DNA of 64,000 bases, from NCBI GenBank assembly GCA_037043235.1, contig JAWRVZ010000325.1:186001-250000 (forward strand), read 5' to 3'. The notes beneath the pieces are model-generated. The model was not told where the DNA came from, ran no database searches, and saw only the letters and a list, made by a program, of their open reading frames with translations. Positions 12,201-23,553 of the stretch are shown here, piece by piece (within the stretch, counting starts at the first letter, position 1; each line of letters begins with the position of its first letter). Origin of the DNA: Rhodeus uyekii. Taxonomy: Eukaryota; Chordata; Actinopteri; Cypriniformes; Acheilognathidae. Made by a program: the position numbers and the translations under genes.

Positions 12201-15200
12201 AAAGATCTTGAATGCTGGAGCTTGGTCGCGCAGCTCAGAGAAAGTGTTTGTGTCTCTGCCCACCGAGCTGGAAGATCTCATCCCTGAGGTGGAGGACTTC
12301 TACAAGAAGAACCACAGTGGCCGCAAACTCCACTGGCACCACCTCATGTCCAATGGCATTGTGGGTGTATTTAATGCACTTTATGTGTTTAGTGGTTTAG
12401 TGGTTTGCAACCGTAAATACGTGCAACTTATAGCTAATCAGTCTGTGTGTGCTCTCTGGTAGATCACTTTCAAGAATGAAGTAGGGCAGTACGACCTGGA
12501 GGTCACGACCTTCCAACTGGCTGTACTTTTTGCCTGGAACCAAAGACCACGAGAGAGGATCAGCTTTGAGAATCTGAAACTTGCCACTGAGCTGCCTGAC
12601 GCCGAACTGAGACGAACTCTTTGGGTATTACATTAACCAATGTAAAACTATTTGTAGAAAAAATGAAAAGCACTCTGGAATCTTTTGCACAAGATGTTTA
12701 AGATGTTTAAACGTTGTTTGCATTTACAAGATTTTAAAAAGAACAAGATTTTAACAAAGAACTGAAAAGTTACATAGATTGTTGATTATTGGTATCGGTT
12801 TTATTTTATAGAGTGAAAAACGCTTTGAAATTACACAAACTAGCAATAGAAAAGCTGAAAACATCTTATTTACTCAAAACGCTATTAGCCTCTGGTATTT
12901 AAATTAAAGTGATGGTTGAAGGCTTGCCATATGCCGTAGCCTGAAAAAGGTTTTCCGGTTTTGTTTGCTTTGTTCCCTGAATTTAGATTAGAGTTGGATC
13001 ATTTTTAAAATATTAACAATAATTTATTCATTGATTCATACTTTTTTCAAGTTTCTGCTTTAACATGAACTAAGGATGCACTGATATTACAATTCTGACT
13101 CTTATGGTTAAGCCGATAATATTTTTGTTGTTGTGGTCGATAACTGATAATTGACCAACATTAAAATGTTATACTATTTTGTGTAAGTGCATTAAAAATA
13201 AATCCCTAAGAACAAAAATCAGTCCTAATGCTGCAAGTGAATTTAGATCACATTATAGCACACAGTATGAAAAATAAATATTCATTTTGAAATTTGATTA
13301 CACTTAATTTTAATGTTTTTGAAATGATTTGAAAATATAAAATATGGACTGCTTCTGATAAGTTAAAATATCTTTGTTTATTGATCCTTAACGTGTTTTC
13401 TCTCTCTTTTGGTTCAGTCTCTTGTTGCCTTCCCAAAGCTCAAACGTCAAGTGTTGTCGTACGAACCTCAAGTGAGCTCTCCCAAAGACTTCACGGACAG
13501 TACATTGTTTTTCGTTAACCAGGAATTCTCCTTGATGTAAGAACATCTCATCTCCTGCTTTGACTTTTACTTGTGCTTTCATTGACTTAGAAATTGCCCT
13601 TTTTATTCCGTAAACAATAATTTTCTGTTTGTCCTTAGAAAAAATTCCAAGGTTCAAAAGAGGGGAAAGATAAACCTAATAGGCCGATTGCAGCTGACGA
13701 CGGAGCGAATGAGAGAAGAGGAGAACGAAGGCATTGTCCAGCTTAGAATATTAAGAACACAGGTATGAAAAGTGCAAAATCATTACTAGTGCTCTCTGTT
13801 CACTAACACTGCTCACTAAAGCCCAAATTATACTTCGGTTTTGTCGCAAACAATAATTTAATAGTTATTTAACACAAGCGGTTAAAGACCCTGTTACCGA
13901 TGAAATGATAACATTACGTTGGATTTTGATTTTTGATTTTTTTTTCCCCCTTTATTCCTCTTGTGCAGAACTCGCAATATACACATTTGGTCGTTGTTGT
14001 AGTTAGATTTTTGTTGAGTATTTGTTTTTATGTGTGTATATGTGTATGTGTGTGATCAAACTAAAAACTAAAAACAATCTACGATTAGTATTTAGTATTA
14101 TTTACATCATCAAACATTCTCTGCGTCACAAACGCATACTAAACTTTGTTTATCAACTAAATGTAACATATTGCGTTAACATTTCAACAAGCAACGTAAA
14201 ACACAGTAAATAGCTACACAAACATAAAAAACCAAGTGTATAACAATTTCAAATAGCGATCTATATACAGTATCACATCAGAAACTATCAATTTACTTAA
14301 CACATTAATTACTCACCACGCTGGGAATATAAAGTTTAAATTGTAATTTTTAACTGTAATTGTAGTAAAAGCAAAACATTGCTTTCTCTCAGTGGTTTTG
14401 TTTTGTTTTTTTCTTACATTGATCCCCATGGCAACAGAATTAGCGTTCTTAAAGGGGCAGCACCCAACAGTCATGTTTTCAGTCAAAAAATCATGTTTTT
14501 AATGTTGTTTGTGATGTTTTTAATATGCAAATTTATAAGTAGACATGCCTATATACAGTAATATGATTTGTCACAATAATGAACGTGCACAATATTGTTA
14601 TCGTGGGCACTTAAAAATACCATGAATAAGTTTTATTTGATTGATTCTCATTTTTATAATACGTTCCCCATTAACCGAAGAGGCATGTGCGCTCTGATGT
14701 AAACAAGCACTGAATGAAAATGCACATTCACTCTCTCACAGCAGGTAGCGCTGATGAACCCGTGCAAAAGCAGCTGTTGTATTCGCAATGGCACTTGTAT
14801 ATCGTGATAAAAGCTTCAGCAATTATCGCAACATGAAAATATAAGGCCATGACATGCTTATTCATTAGTCAACACCATTGCCTATTAGTAATAGTATTTT
14901 CTTCTTAAAACTGCAGTGAAACAAAGAAATTGAAATTGCCGGTGTTTCTTATGCCACAAACTTTAATATAATATAAGTTGGGAAAACTTATATTACGGTA
15001 TATTTTTCTGTTGATGTGAAAAATCTGGTATTTTTAGCAATATAATGAGTGGATAATGATTTATAGGACTTTGTTATGATAAACTATATGCCTTTCTTCA
15101 CTGACGTTCAAAGTGTTTTTAAAGATAATGATTTTTAGAAAGAAGTCTGAGGCGGCGAACGGGAACAGTTTAACCTTAGCAACACATTGTTTGTTGTTTG

Positions 15201-16754
15201 ATCATTTAGTCAAGCAAAAGGCTAATTATATTAATTACCGTTATGTGTCTGACATTGTAAAGAGCGATACCTATAGCAGTATTTACTAAAGTCACTTGAG
15301 TAGAAGTTGCCCGAGTGGAGGCGGGGGTCATTTGCATATCCAGTGATCCTCTAAATGAAGCAAGGGTGTAGTTACATTCAAGCTATTTTAAGGCAAAAAA
15401 AATTTAATATCTCATTTTGGTGATCAAAGATATGTTTTAAGGGATGAACTAAAATAACTTGTAAACCTTGGGGACGAGGCAACACATTGCGCAACATGTT
15501 GAGTAAGCTGGTACTATGCGGATGATGAAATTGCTTGCTGTGTACATACCCTAATACAGTGTTTTTCAACCTTTTTTGAGCCAAGGTACATTTTTTCATT
15601 GGAAAAAAATCACAAGGCACCCTACCAACCGAAACTGTTAAAAAATTAAACTCTGTAGCCTATATTAACAATATACAGTCATTCTTATCAAAGTGTCTTG
15701 AATGGGAATTAAATAAACACAAAAAAAAGTATTTTATTATTATTTAGTTTTCAAAAAATATGTTTTTTAGACCAATTCGGTGAAATTGAATAATTTTCCA
15801 GGGCACACCTGACAATCTCTCACGGCACACTAGTGTACAGCAGCACAGTGGTTGAAAAACACTGCCCTAGTATATGCATAAACACTAAGTGAAATGTCAT
15901 TTTATTGATACAAGATTAAAAATGCTAAAGTAAAAATTGTATTTGGTTAACCGCAAGTTCCCTTACTATATGCAATGAAAAAATAATAGATGTTATGGGA
16001 CATTTTAAGCAATTTTAAAGTTAAATACTGTTAAGTGAACAGTTTGAAAGTAAAAATCAACATTCATTATATAATTTATAGCAAAAAAAGGGTAAACGGA
16101 TATTCCCGCAATTTCGAATATCACCCGCGTGAGAATTTACCTTTCATTGTGGTATTTTGTTTAAACAATAGTTTCTTGTTAGTTTTTTAGGATCGGTTAT
16201 GTACATTAGGGTTTTATGTTATATCTTATATTGTGTAATTTATGTTACTTTTATAGTTTTAATGTCACAAGTGTCAATATGGTGGTGTTTTGTATTTGTG
16301 TGTATGACTGCACTTTCTGTATATTAGTACATACCTCATGCTTCATTTACCACCTATATTATTACGGTGGTTCTGAGTAGGTTACGAGTAAGAGTAGTGC
16401 TGTGTAATACTAATCAGCTAATGGGAGAAAAATAAATATATTTTATTTTTTTAAAGCTTTTAGTCCCATAAAATCCTAAAATGTTGCTACCAAATCTTTT
16501 TTTTTTTTTTGTTTACTTTGGTTTTAATGTGTTTTTTTTCTTCTACCGCAACTTTTCAGGAAGCCATCATTCAGATCATGAAGATGCGTAAGAAGATCAC
16601 AAACGCTCAGCTGCAGACCGAGCTGGTGGAGATCCTCAAGAACATGTTCCTCCCTCAGAAGAAAATGATCAAGGAACAGATCGAGTGGCTCATTGAGCAC
16701 AAGTACATCAAGAGAGACGAGACGGACATTAACACCTTCATCTACATGGCGTAG
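2465..16754 (+). CDS. cul5: Cullin-5, scaffold of CRL5 ubiquitin ligases
   Basis: Nineteen coding exons join in phase: 2465-2488, 4445-4554, 4638-4737, 4817-4993, 5078-5219, 5326-5471, 5604-5684, 5837-5930, 8343-8473, 8772-8879, 9556-9620, 10388-10520, 10607-10738, 10828-10951, 12185-12360, 12463-12624, 13418-13536, 13639-13762, 16560-16754. They total 2343 bases, or 780 residues, the same length as human CUL5. The N-terminal cullin repeats bind elongin B/C with SOCS-box receptors. The C-terminal part holds the cullin homology and winged-helix regions that recruit the RING protein RNF7/RBX2. The NEDD8 acceptor falls at Lys724 in IMKMRKK, and the protein ends in the typical NTFIYMA. The start MAMSNLLK matches human MATSNLLK and has A at -3 and G at +4. 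Introns 1, 8, 14 and 18 carry transposon remnants. No frameshift or missing exon was seen. Confidence 0.97.
3340..4110. mobile_element. Palindromic non-autonomous DNA transposon copy in cul5 intron 1, interrupted by a SINE
   Basis: The outer parts (about 3340-3540 and 3695-4110) match the element at 55441-56080 in the same order, including GAATCCATATGAATTGAG, GTAGCTGTCAATGGAG and the end that reads TGGGTGAGTAAATCATGAC. The tRNA-like SINE at 3541-3694 sits inside it, so the SINE inserted later. Exact ends of this copy are eroded. Confidence 0.6.
3541..3694 (+). mobile_element. tRNA-derived SINE
   Basis: The head contains a degenerate RNA polymerase III A box near 3550-3570 and a B box in GGTTCGATTCCCAG. 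The tail reads CTTTGGATAAAAGCGTCTGC and ends in AAATGTAAAT. This tail is very common in teleost genomes. Related tails occur at 6471-6570, 32880-32947, 47248-47295 and, reversed, at 48462-48535. Confidence 0.75.
6098..8010 (-). mobile_element. Degenerate LTR-type element in cul5 intron 8
   Basis: Two direct repeats of roughly 230-260 bases, starting TGTTA at 6098 and 7743, flank about 1.4 kb. They share runs such as CCTCTGAGAACTGAAACAGA and ACTGAAGGAAATGGGGGTGA. On the minus strand each repeat contains a possible AATAAA-type signal. The interior (about 6570-7640) is far more GC-rich than its surroundings and holds short overlapping open frames but no recognisable reverse transcriptase, protease or integrase. 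A SINE tail lies at 6471-6570. Best read as a decayed, non-autonomous LTR retrotransposon; ends and target-site duplications could not be fixed. Confidence 0.5.
6471..6570 (+). mobile_element. Truncated SINE tail inside the cul5 intron 8 repeat
   Basis: The stretch matches the 3' part of the SINE at 3541-3694 (CCAGGGAAAGCAAGAACTGA, then AGGATAAAAGGGTCTGCCAA). The tRNA-like head is missing. Confidence 0.65.
10130..10380. mobile_element. Short palindromic DNA transposon (MITE) in cul5 intron 11
   Basis: Starts with TTATTTCACCTAAAAATGAA and TGTCATCATTTACTCACCTT and folds back on itself: ATTTAAATGAAATCTGAGAG on the left pairs with CTCTCAGATTTCATTAAAAT on the right. This is the very abundant fold-back repeat of teleost genomes. 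No coding capacity. Confidence 0.6.
11272..11643. mobile_element. MITE with CAGT-ATCCCTCG ends and TA target site, cul5 intron 14
   Basis: The left end reads CAGTGATCCCTCGTT and the right end is the imperfect inverse GGCGAGGGATTACTG. TA lies directly outside both ends (11270-11271 and 11644-11645). The ends and TA duplication fit a pogo/Tigger or other Tc1-mariner relative. At 372 bases it cannot encode a transposase. Confidence 0.65.
15557..15864. mobile_element. hAT-type MITE in cul5 intron 18
   Basis: Perfect 15-base terminal inverted repeats CAGTGTTTTTCAACC (15557-15571) and GGTTGAAAAACACTG (15850-15864) bound a 308-base element. It is flanked by 8-base target-site duplications CCCTAATA (15549-15556) and CCCTAGTA (15865-15872) with one mismatch. 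Eight-base duplications and CAGTG ends are typical of hAT elements. No transposase is encoded. Confidence 0.85.
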
Positions 16755-18795
16755 CGTGGAAACGACTCCGGAGATGATCTGTAACCGTTCCCAAGGACGA
16801 CTTACCTGTCAAGGATCAGCAGCAGGGGGGAGGGATGATGTCTCGAAGATACTGCTTAGGCTGCTGGTCGGGTGGCCTAGTCATGAGCTTGTTTTAACGA
16901 CAGACAGTCACACATCAGATAAAACATGTATTTAAAAAAATAAATAAATCCCTGCCTTATCTTACAGCGAAGACACATGGGGATCAGAATAGGAGATTTA
17001 AAAAAAAAAATAGGAAAAAGGACAAAAGGATTCTATTTTTGCCATTGGTAGTCAGTATGCATGGTGGGCGTTTGGCCTTTTGTATGTGTACATCTCCAGC
17101 AGCATGCGGTCAGTGGGAATGTCACATTCATCCGAGGACTTGCTTGTGTGTGCCGTGTTACGAGTGTTTTTCTCCCTCCCACACCCTCGTCGGGACAAGA
17201 GCCGACCCATCATCACCACTGCAAACACCTGGTCACTACGGCACGCGAGCCGGGATAGCGGACTAGCATTAGCACTTTTCACACACTCTGCCACAATATG
17301 TCAGCATGGCTTTATTTGGATTGTTTTTCACATCTTTGGGTTTCGTTGTCACTTTTTTTTCTGTCAGAAGTTTGCAAACGTTCAACCATCTTTAAGCTAC
17401 AAAAGGTTTGATTGGCTAATTGCAGTTGAGACAAGGTCAAAGGGTCAAGGTCAAAGGAGAAAATTTGGCGGTTTGAGTAGTTTTTGTTTGTTTTGGTGTA
17501 AATGCATTATCAATGTGCACCAAGTCAGAAGGTTGGTGTATTTTTTTGTTTGCTACTCTTGAGCAAAAATTTCCGTTATCGGTTTCAAATTGCGAGCCAC
17601 TAATGTCCTGTAACAGCCTCAACAACTCATTGACCCTATTGAATTTGAGTCACACTTCCAGTGTATTGACATTGCCCCATCACAGCTGAGCACACACAAG
17701 CAGTAAAGCACAGTTACATGAGTCCGAGTAAAGCAAGCACCGCTCCAACCTCAGGTAAAGTAGGGAATTATTTTAGTAGGTTGTGCTAACTTTCATTAGC
17801 GCCTCGTGGTTCTTGCTAAACAAACATTGCCAAAGCAAAGCACAAGAGTGCTGATCTCAAAATCATTATAGTGATCGTTTTCCCTCTATTTCCCAGAGAA
17901 AGCCTCGTCATTTGTCACCACATTAACGTTTTTTCTTCATTATTATCCTATTATGGCCGAGTGTCTCTGAACAAAAGCTTGTGCGATTACTGATCAGCTG
18001 TTTATTATAAACTGTCTCATGATTATTAGTGTTTAAGTAAGTGCAAGTATTAACTCTTGTTCATCAAATAATGACAGTCTCTGGTCAGTGTAGGATGTCA
18101 GGGTTTTTTTTTCAGTGGTTTTGATGTGACGGTTAAATCAAATACCAGTGTGTTCACCGTATATCAGCCTTTCAGTGTGCTGTCTTTGGGGAAAAAGCTA
18201 AAAACCATGTTCACTGGCTTGTGCCATCATGTTTTGATTGGATAATCATCCAAATGCTAAACACTCAAGGTAAAGGTGCAAATGAGTTTCTGAGGTGGTC
18301 ACAATGATATTTCTTTAACATTACTGCAGAACAGATGAACATTTCCTGTCAGTTATGTTTGTTTTTTAATACAGATCAGTCATTCATTCGTTTCCCTAGT
18401 GTTTTGATTTCACATGGTAACTCAAAATGGCAAAAAGGTTCCCTTTGGTTATGCCGCTAAAGCGTCGTTTATAAGATCCAGATGTACAACGGTGTTTGAG
18501 AGCATTGTGTTATTCGATTGTCCTCTTTATTTATTGATAACTTAAGCATGTTTGTGAGAGAGAGTGCGTGTGTGTGCGTGCACGCTTAGGAGCCTTTTTC
18601 AGCAGGGTGATGTCATATCCTGTTGCATTTATGCATTTTCATTTTTGGAATTTCAAATTGATGTTTTTGCTGACTGTATGTTTTCCTCTATCACTTACTC
18701 AGTAAATGCATATAATTTTATTCGGACAAGCACTATGATTTTCTTATTTATCAATCACAGTCGACATTTGTTGTGTGCTTGTTGTTCTGGAGCCA

Positions 18796-18800
<5 letters not shown>

Positions 18801-18826
<26 letters not shown>
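18801..18826. repeat. (TG)n microsatellite
   Basis: Uninterrupted TG dinucleotides followed by a T-rich tract. Confidence 0.9.
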
Positions 18827-19040
18827 TTTTTTTGTTGTTGTTTTTTTATGATATCAAATGAAAAGCAGTCCCAATAGCCGAAATCTCAGTTCATTGTAGT
18901 GGAAGATAATGAAACCGAATAATAAACCGTGTGAATGACTTTACAAGGGAATGATACATGAAATTATGAGTCATATGTTATTGTTTGCAAATTATTTTCT
19001 CTGATACACATGTTCCAGTAATTAGAGTCTGTGCAGATCA

Positions 19041-19088
<48 letters not shown>
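19041..19088. repeat. (TA)n microsatellite forming a perfect palindrome
   Basis: About 20 TA units flanked by TTCATATA and TATATGAA, so the whole block is an inverted repeat. Confidence 0.9.
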
Positions 19089-20573
19089 TGGTATATTGAT
19101 ATAATGCAATAAGTGAGCGAGAAACAAAACATCTGTCAATGGAATTTTCTGTAATAAAGTTGTGTACACATAAACACTCACTATTAAGTTGATTATATTG
19201 TACTGAAATAGTGAGTTGGGGTGATATATTTTTTCAACTTCATGGGTGGCACTTCAGTATTTTTGTCATTCTAATATGATAATGTGTACTTATTGTCCTT
19301 TTTTTGTCACTTCACTATATCACGTACCAGGAGGATTGGTGTTTGTGTCTTATTTATCATTCTCCTCTTTTGTATAGTCTTCCATCATTGTCACAGCATA
19401 AACATTTTGTTCCTTACAAAACAATGAATGATCTTTATCCAAACACTGATTAAAGTGTACAGGTTTGTGTTTATTCTTAAAAGCATCATCTCAGTCCGAT
19501 CACTACTTGTTACTTTAGTCTGATATGTTCTGGTAATGGTTACTAATCGCTATTCACGGTGAACTGGACAGTATTAGTTTGTATGACACATGAGGACAGT
19601 TCTGCAATTATTCCCGCATACTCTTTCTGGTAAACAGTTCACTAGAAAACTGAACACACAAGTTCCCTGTAGTGTGAGACTGCTGTTGCAACAAGCAAAA
19701 TGTAAATGTGGTTCTGAGAAGGTGCATTTGCTCTGCCTATGACTGTCTGTTTTCAAGATTTCTTGCCTGAAGCCTTAAAGGCTTCAAGAATATTTGAAAA
19801 TTATGAAATGAATGTGTGCCATTGTACAGTGAAGATCTGGAACGGATGCTATTCTTGCAGTGAGTGAACCCTTTTCATGTACTGGATTTTTTTTATGTTA
19901 TGTTGCATAATTTATTTACTGGCAAAATAAAAATATTATTTGATGAGTGGGGCTGATGTGAGTTGATTTTTATTTTTGGATCTTCTGTTTCAACAACACC
20001 CTGAACAAATAAAAGGCAATGCCATAAACCCTGTGCAATAAATTGAAGGGTTCTGAATATGCCATTATAACTGGATATTACATAATTATTTATACATAAA
20101 ATGTACATATAAAACACTTTATATTATATATTTAATTTGAAATAACAGGTATTATAATACAATATATGGTTAAATATATAAATAAAAATACATTTAATCT
20201 ATAAAATAGAATAAATTAAATCTAATACATTTTAGAATGTTTTAGATGAGTCTAATCACGGATGTGATCAAATTAATGTTATGAAACAAAAACTGACAAA
20301 AAATATTATATATTTGGAATATTTATTGTTTGACTAGAAAAAGAATACATAAGAAAGAAATAATTTGTAAAATGTTTGTTAATGATTTAAAGTTTTACAT
20401 TTATTCTTTCTAAAAAGGAGGGTGGGTAAAGGCGGGGAAAGCAATACACAATTAAATAGCAAACATGCCTGATTTGCTTTTAAGTCCCAGCGAAGAATGA
20501 TTAACAAAGCAATAAAATATGCAACAAAGAATGTGAAACTCGGCCCCATATTTGAACCAATAGCTAGTAACTA

Positions 20574-20760
20574 ATTTGCATGGGGTTCTGCACTGGGATT
20601 AATGTAGGATTTCTGCACATTTCCTATTTCCAGAAACTTCATACTGTGGGAGAAAATAATATGACATAACATAACGATAATATATTGTTAAAAATAGTTG
20701 GGCAAATAAAAATAAATTACCGTTGATGTAACACATAGCAGTATAGCAATCTTTATATAC
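20574..20760 (+). promoter_or_regulatory. External pol III promoter of the selenocysteine tRNA gene
   Basis: Three elements are spaced as in vertebrate Sec-tRNA and U6-type genes. An octamer ATTTGCAT lies at 20574-20581 (about -210, distal element). A proximal sequence element candidate TTACCGTTGATGTAA lies at 20717-20731 (about -67 to -53). A TATA-like TTTATATAC lies at 20752-20760 (about -32 to -24). Element identities are inferred from motif and spacing. Confidence 0.7.
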
Positions 20761-20783
20761 AGGTGGTTTCGACTAGCTAAAAT

Positions 20784-20870
20784 GCCCGGATGAACCTCGG
20801 TGGTCCGGGGTGCAGGCTTCAAACCTGTAGCTGCCTAGCGGCAGAGTGGTTCAATTCCACCTTTCGGGCG
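20784..20870 (+). tRNA. tRNA-Sec (selenocysteine, anticodon TCA)
   Basis: An 87-base gene, the usual length for vertebrate selenocysteine tRNA without CCA. It starts with GCCCGGATGA and ends with CTTTCGGGCG, forming the acceptor stem. The anticodon TCA is at 20819-20821 in the loop of GCAGGCTTCAAACCTGT. The long variable arm (CTGCCTAGCGGCAG) and the T arm GGTTCAATTCCACC follow. Relative to the remembered human gene there are only a few changes, and the variable-arm ones are paired compensations (GCC/GGC in place of GTC/GAC). The product is charged with serine, converted to selenocysteine and decodes UGA in selenoprotein mRNAs. Flanking promoter elements at -210, -67 and -30 support an active gene rather than a SINE or pseudogene. 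Confidence 0.96.
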
Positions 20871-20976
20871 GGACAATAAGTAAGTAGAACGAATTAAATG
20901 TACATTTTAATAAATAGCATTGTATAAAACTGCTGCACTGTTTTAAACCAACACGAGAACATAACTTTCTGTTAAA

Positions 20977-21173
20977 CCCGGAAGTTCAGCCGTGAAAACA
21001 TCCAATCAGCAGAGTAAACACCTCTCTGAACCAATCACAGTTCTCACACTGCTCGCTGTAATAGGAAGTGACGTCAGGTGCCCTTGGCTCCCTTCACATC
21101 GTGTGAGAGGCTAGCAGGCTAATACTGATCATGTAAATGTAAATTAAACATTCTCCGACTGCGTTGTTCACTG
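20977..21173 (+). promoter_or_regulatory. mrpl28: Promoter and non-coding first exon of mrpl28
   Basis: The stretch holds an ETS-type CCGGAAGT near 20979, two CCAAT boxes (near 21002 and 21032) and GTGACGTCAG, a CRE-like site near 21068. This mix is common in promoters of nuclear genes for mitochondrial proteins. A donor CACTG/GTAAGAC follows at 21173/21174, matching an acceptor at 21537-21538 just before the start codon. The first exon is therefore untranslated. Confidence 0.6.
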
Positions 21174-21300
21174 GTAAGACAGTTGGACTGTACACATTCT
21201 TTTTTTCCTTATAATTATTATTTTTTAATTTTCAGGTTTTATATTAAAAAGCAAATATTTGCATCTTAGAGACTGTAGATTGTTAGCTATCGTTACATAT

Positions 21301-21348
21301 GTCATATTATAACATATATATATATATGTGTTATAATATGACATGTGT

Positions 21349-21422
<74 letters not shown>

Positions 21423-21446
21423 AAATATAGTATTATGTGTTTCCTG

Positions 21447-21478
<32 letters not shown>
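21301..21478. repeat. AT hairpin followed by (TG)n and (GTA)n microsatellites
   Basis: Bases 21301-21342 form an inverted repeat with 20-base arms and one mismatch (GTCATATTATAACA on the left, its inverse on the right). Directly after it come about 38 TG units (to about 21419) and then about ten GTA units (about 21448-21478). All lie in the 5' UTR intron of mrpl28. Confidence 0.9.
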
Positions 21479-21479
<1 letters not shown>

Positions 21480-21561
21480 TGTGTGTTTATTTTTGGACAC
21501 TGTGCAATGCATTGACCTACACGTCCCTCTTTTCTAAGGTTTTGTCCCCCACCCCAAAACA

Positions 21562-23532
21562 ATGCCTCTACACAAGTATCCACCAAAAATATGGGAAGCC
21601 CTGAAGCTGAAGACTGGCATCTATTCCCGTCTTCCCCAGCACTTCCTGCGCTCCCTGCAGGACACCAGCCCTCCTGCTGCAGTGCACTGGAAACCTCTGG
21701 GTGTCAAATACAGAGTCAATCCTAAATCTGGACACCGAGAGCGAGTCCAGGATGTGCCTATCCCGATTTATTATCCGCCAGAATCACAGGATGGACTCTG
21801 GGGTGGAAAAGGCTGGATATCTGGCTTTAGATATGCCAAAGATGACAAGGTAAGACCAAAAAAGTTGATGTGAATAGTACATAAATTAGAATGTGACGTT
21901 AAGATGTCTTGCGCCATATTTTTATATGATATGTACTTTGTGCGTATGATCGCATCAGCTTTCTACGAGACTGCGCAAAACCTGGAAGCCCCAGTTGTTT
22001 AACAGAGAGCTGTACAGTGAGATCCTCGACCAAAAGTTCACTGTAACGGTCACGGCTCGCACACTGGACCTTATTGATGCCGCTTTTGGCCTCGACTTCT
22101 ACATTCTGAAGGTGAGAATCCTCACAAGTCTGTGGCATTCAGTGTGTTTTATTAAGTTACCAAAAATTACAATAATTTTATATAATAATATATGTTTGTA
22201 ATGTAATATTTACTGTAATGTTTTATTTTGTTGTATATTTATTAATATATGAAATAATAATTAAATATGAAGCCTGTGTGTGGCATTTAGTATGTTTTAT
22301 TGTTTTACGGGGTGAAGAATAATTGAATTTTAATAAATAATGTTCATAAATATGTTTATGGAATATATTGTATGAAATTGTTTTCCTCATGCTTACTCTT
22401 ACATTTTCTTATTATTATATAAAACAATCAATAAAGTCCACAAGTTTGTGGCATTTAATATGTTTAATTATTTAACAAAATTTATGTAGTAATATATTAT
22501 GTATATTATGTTTATTATTATATTACATTATTGTAAAAAAAAGTAATTTCCTAAACAGAAAAGGTGTGTGTATATATATATATATAATTTCTAAATTTAT
22601 TTTTTTTACATTTTTTATTAAATGTGGGCTTTGTGTATGAAATTCAGTTAATTAAATCAATTCAATTTTAAATCAAATCAATTAAATTGAATCAATTTTA
22701 AATTAAATTCAATCAATTCAATTTCTATGTAATTTTTTTGTAAAAAACAAACAAACATTTTTGTGTAAAGTGTTATTCAGTTCAATGTACTGCAACAGTT
22801 CAGATAGACATCCATTTTTTTAAGGTTCATACAAGAAATTCTTACAGCAATATTTGTGTATTTCTCTTAAATATTTCTCTTAAGGTTCAATATTTCTCAA
22901 TTTTAATTTCTCTTAAAATTGGTGGTGGTTGAGGAGATTCCACCCCCCCCCCCCCCCCCCCCCCACTATGTGAAGTGCTTTGAGCTCTGGAAAGCGCTAT
23001 ATAACTGTAACATTTCTTCTTCTTCTTAAATCAGACCTCAAAGCGAGATTTGAACTCCAAGTTTGGAATGGATCTCAAACGTGCGATGCTTTTACGGCTG
23101 GCGCGGAAAGACACGGATCTGTTTCCCGATGATCCGTCTCGCAGAGAGAAAATCTACAACCGCTACAAGGTGAGATAAGTGGATTTACGAGATGTATATT
23201 TGCAGCCTGTGGTGTTGATAATCATCCTGTGTGTTTTCTTCCATGTGTCATTCTCACATTTCTTAAAAGCAGCAGTTTGAGATCGCAGAGGAAGAGGCTG
23301 AATGGGTGGGTTTGAGTCTGGAAGAAGCCGTAGAGAAACAGAGACTACTGGAGAAAAAGGTAATGAAATGAGCGGGACTGTGAAGGATGTCCGTTCCCTG
23401 TCATCTAATAAATTGTACTGTTTTTTTCTTTCGTAGGAACCAGAGCCTCTTTACAAGAGTTTGGTGAAGCAGCTTGTGGAGGAGCTTGCCATTAAGAAGC
23501 TCTCGCAGCCTCAGATCGTGGAGAAAAAATGA
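21562..23532 (+). CDS. mrpl28: Mitochondrial large ribosomal subunit protein bL28m
   Basis: Five coding exons: 21562-21849, 21959-22111, 23035-23169, 23273-23359 and 23437-23532, giving 252 residues against 256 in human MRPL28. The start MPLHKYPPKIWEALKLK aligns with human MPLHKYPVWLWKRLQLR. Conserved blocks include RERVQDVPIPIYYPPESQ, LYSEILDQKFTVTVTARTLD and EEEAEWVGLSLEEAVEKQR. The protein is a structural component of the mitochondrial ribosome. The acceptor of exon 4 is a tandem site (AAAAG-CAG-CAG at 23265-23275); the start at 23273, adding one Gln before FEIAEEE, fits the human spacing best. AATAAA lies at 23554-23559. The upstream neighbour is the selenocysteine tRNA gene, about 0.7 kb away. 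Confidence 0.95.
22944..22974. repeat. Poly-C tract before a SINE-like tail in mrpl28 intron
   Basis: About 30 C residues, followed by GTGCTTTGAGCTCTGGAAAG and CGCTATATAACTGTAACA, a tail shared by several fish retroposons. Confidence 0.7.
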
Positions 23533-23553
23533 TGCCATTGTCTACGTCTGAAG

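Larger units (their letters stand above)
16755..19931 (+). other. Probable long 3' UTR of cul5
   Basis: After the cul5 stop there are over 3 kb without a credible gene. AATAAA hexamers occur at 16939-16944, 19153-19158 and 19926-19931, so short and long 3' UTRs are possible; mammalian CUL5 also has a long 3' UTR. Open frames such as 17080-17562 have no family resemblance and were not accepted as genes. The stretch contains a TG run (18801-18826) and a TA run (19043-19084) bounded by the inverted bases CATTCATA and TATGAATG. Confidence 0.5.

Noticed and set aside
17080..17562. 160-residue open frame downstream of cul5
   Set aside because: It lies in the probable cul5 3' UTR, has no recognisable domain, no splice logic, and an amino acid mix typical of chance reading.
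19893..20117. 74-residue open frame before the selenocysteine tRNA
   Set aside because: AT-rich, no homology, and it lies in the cul5 3' UTR/intergenic area.
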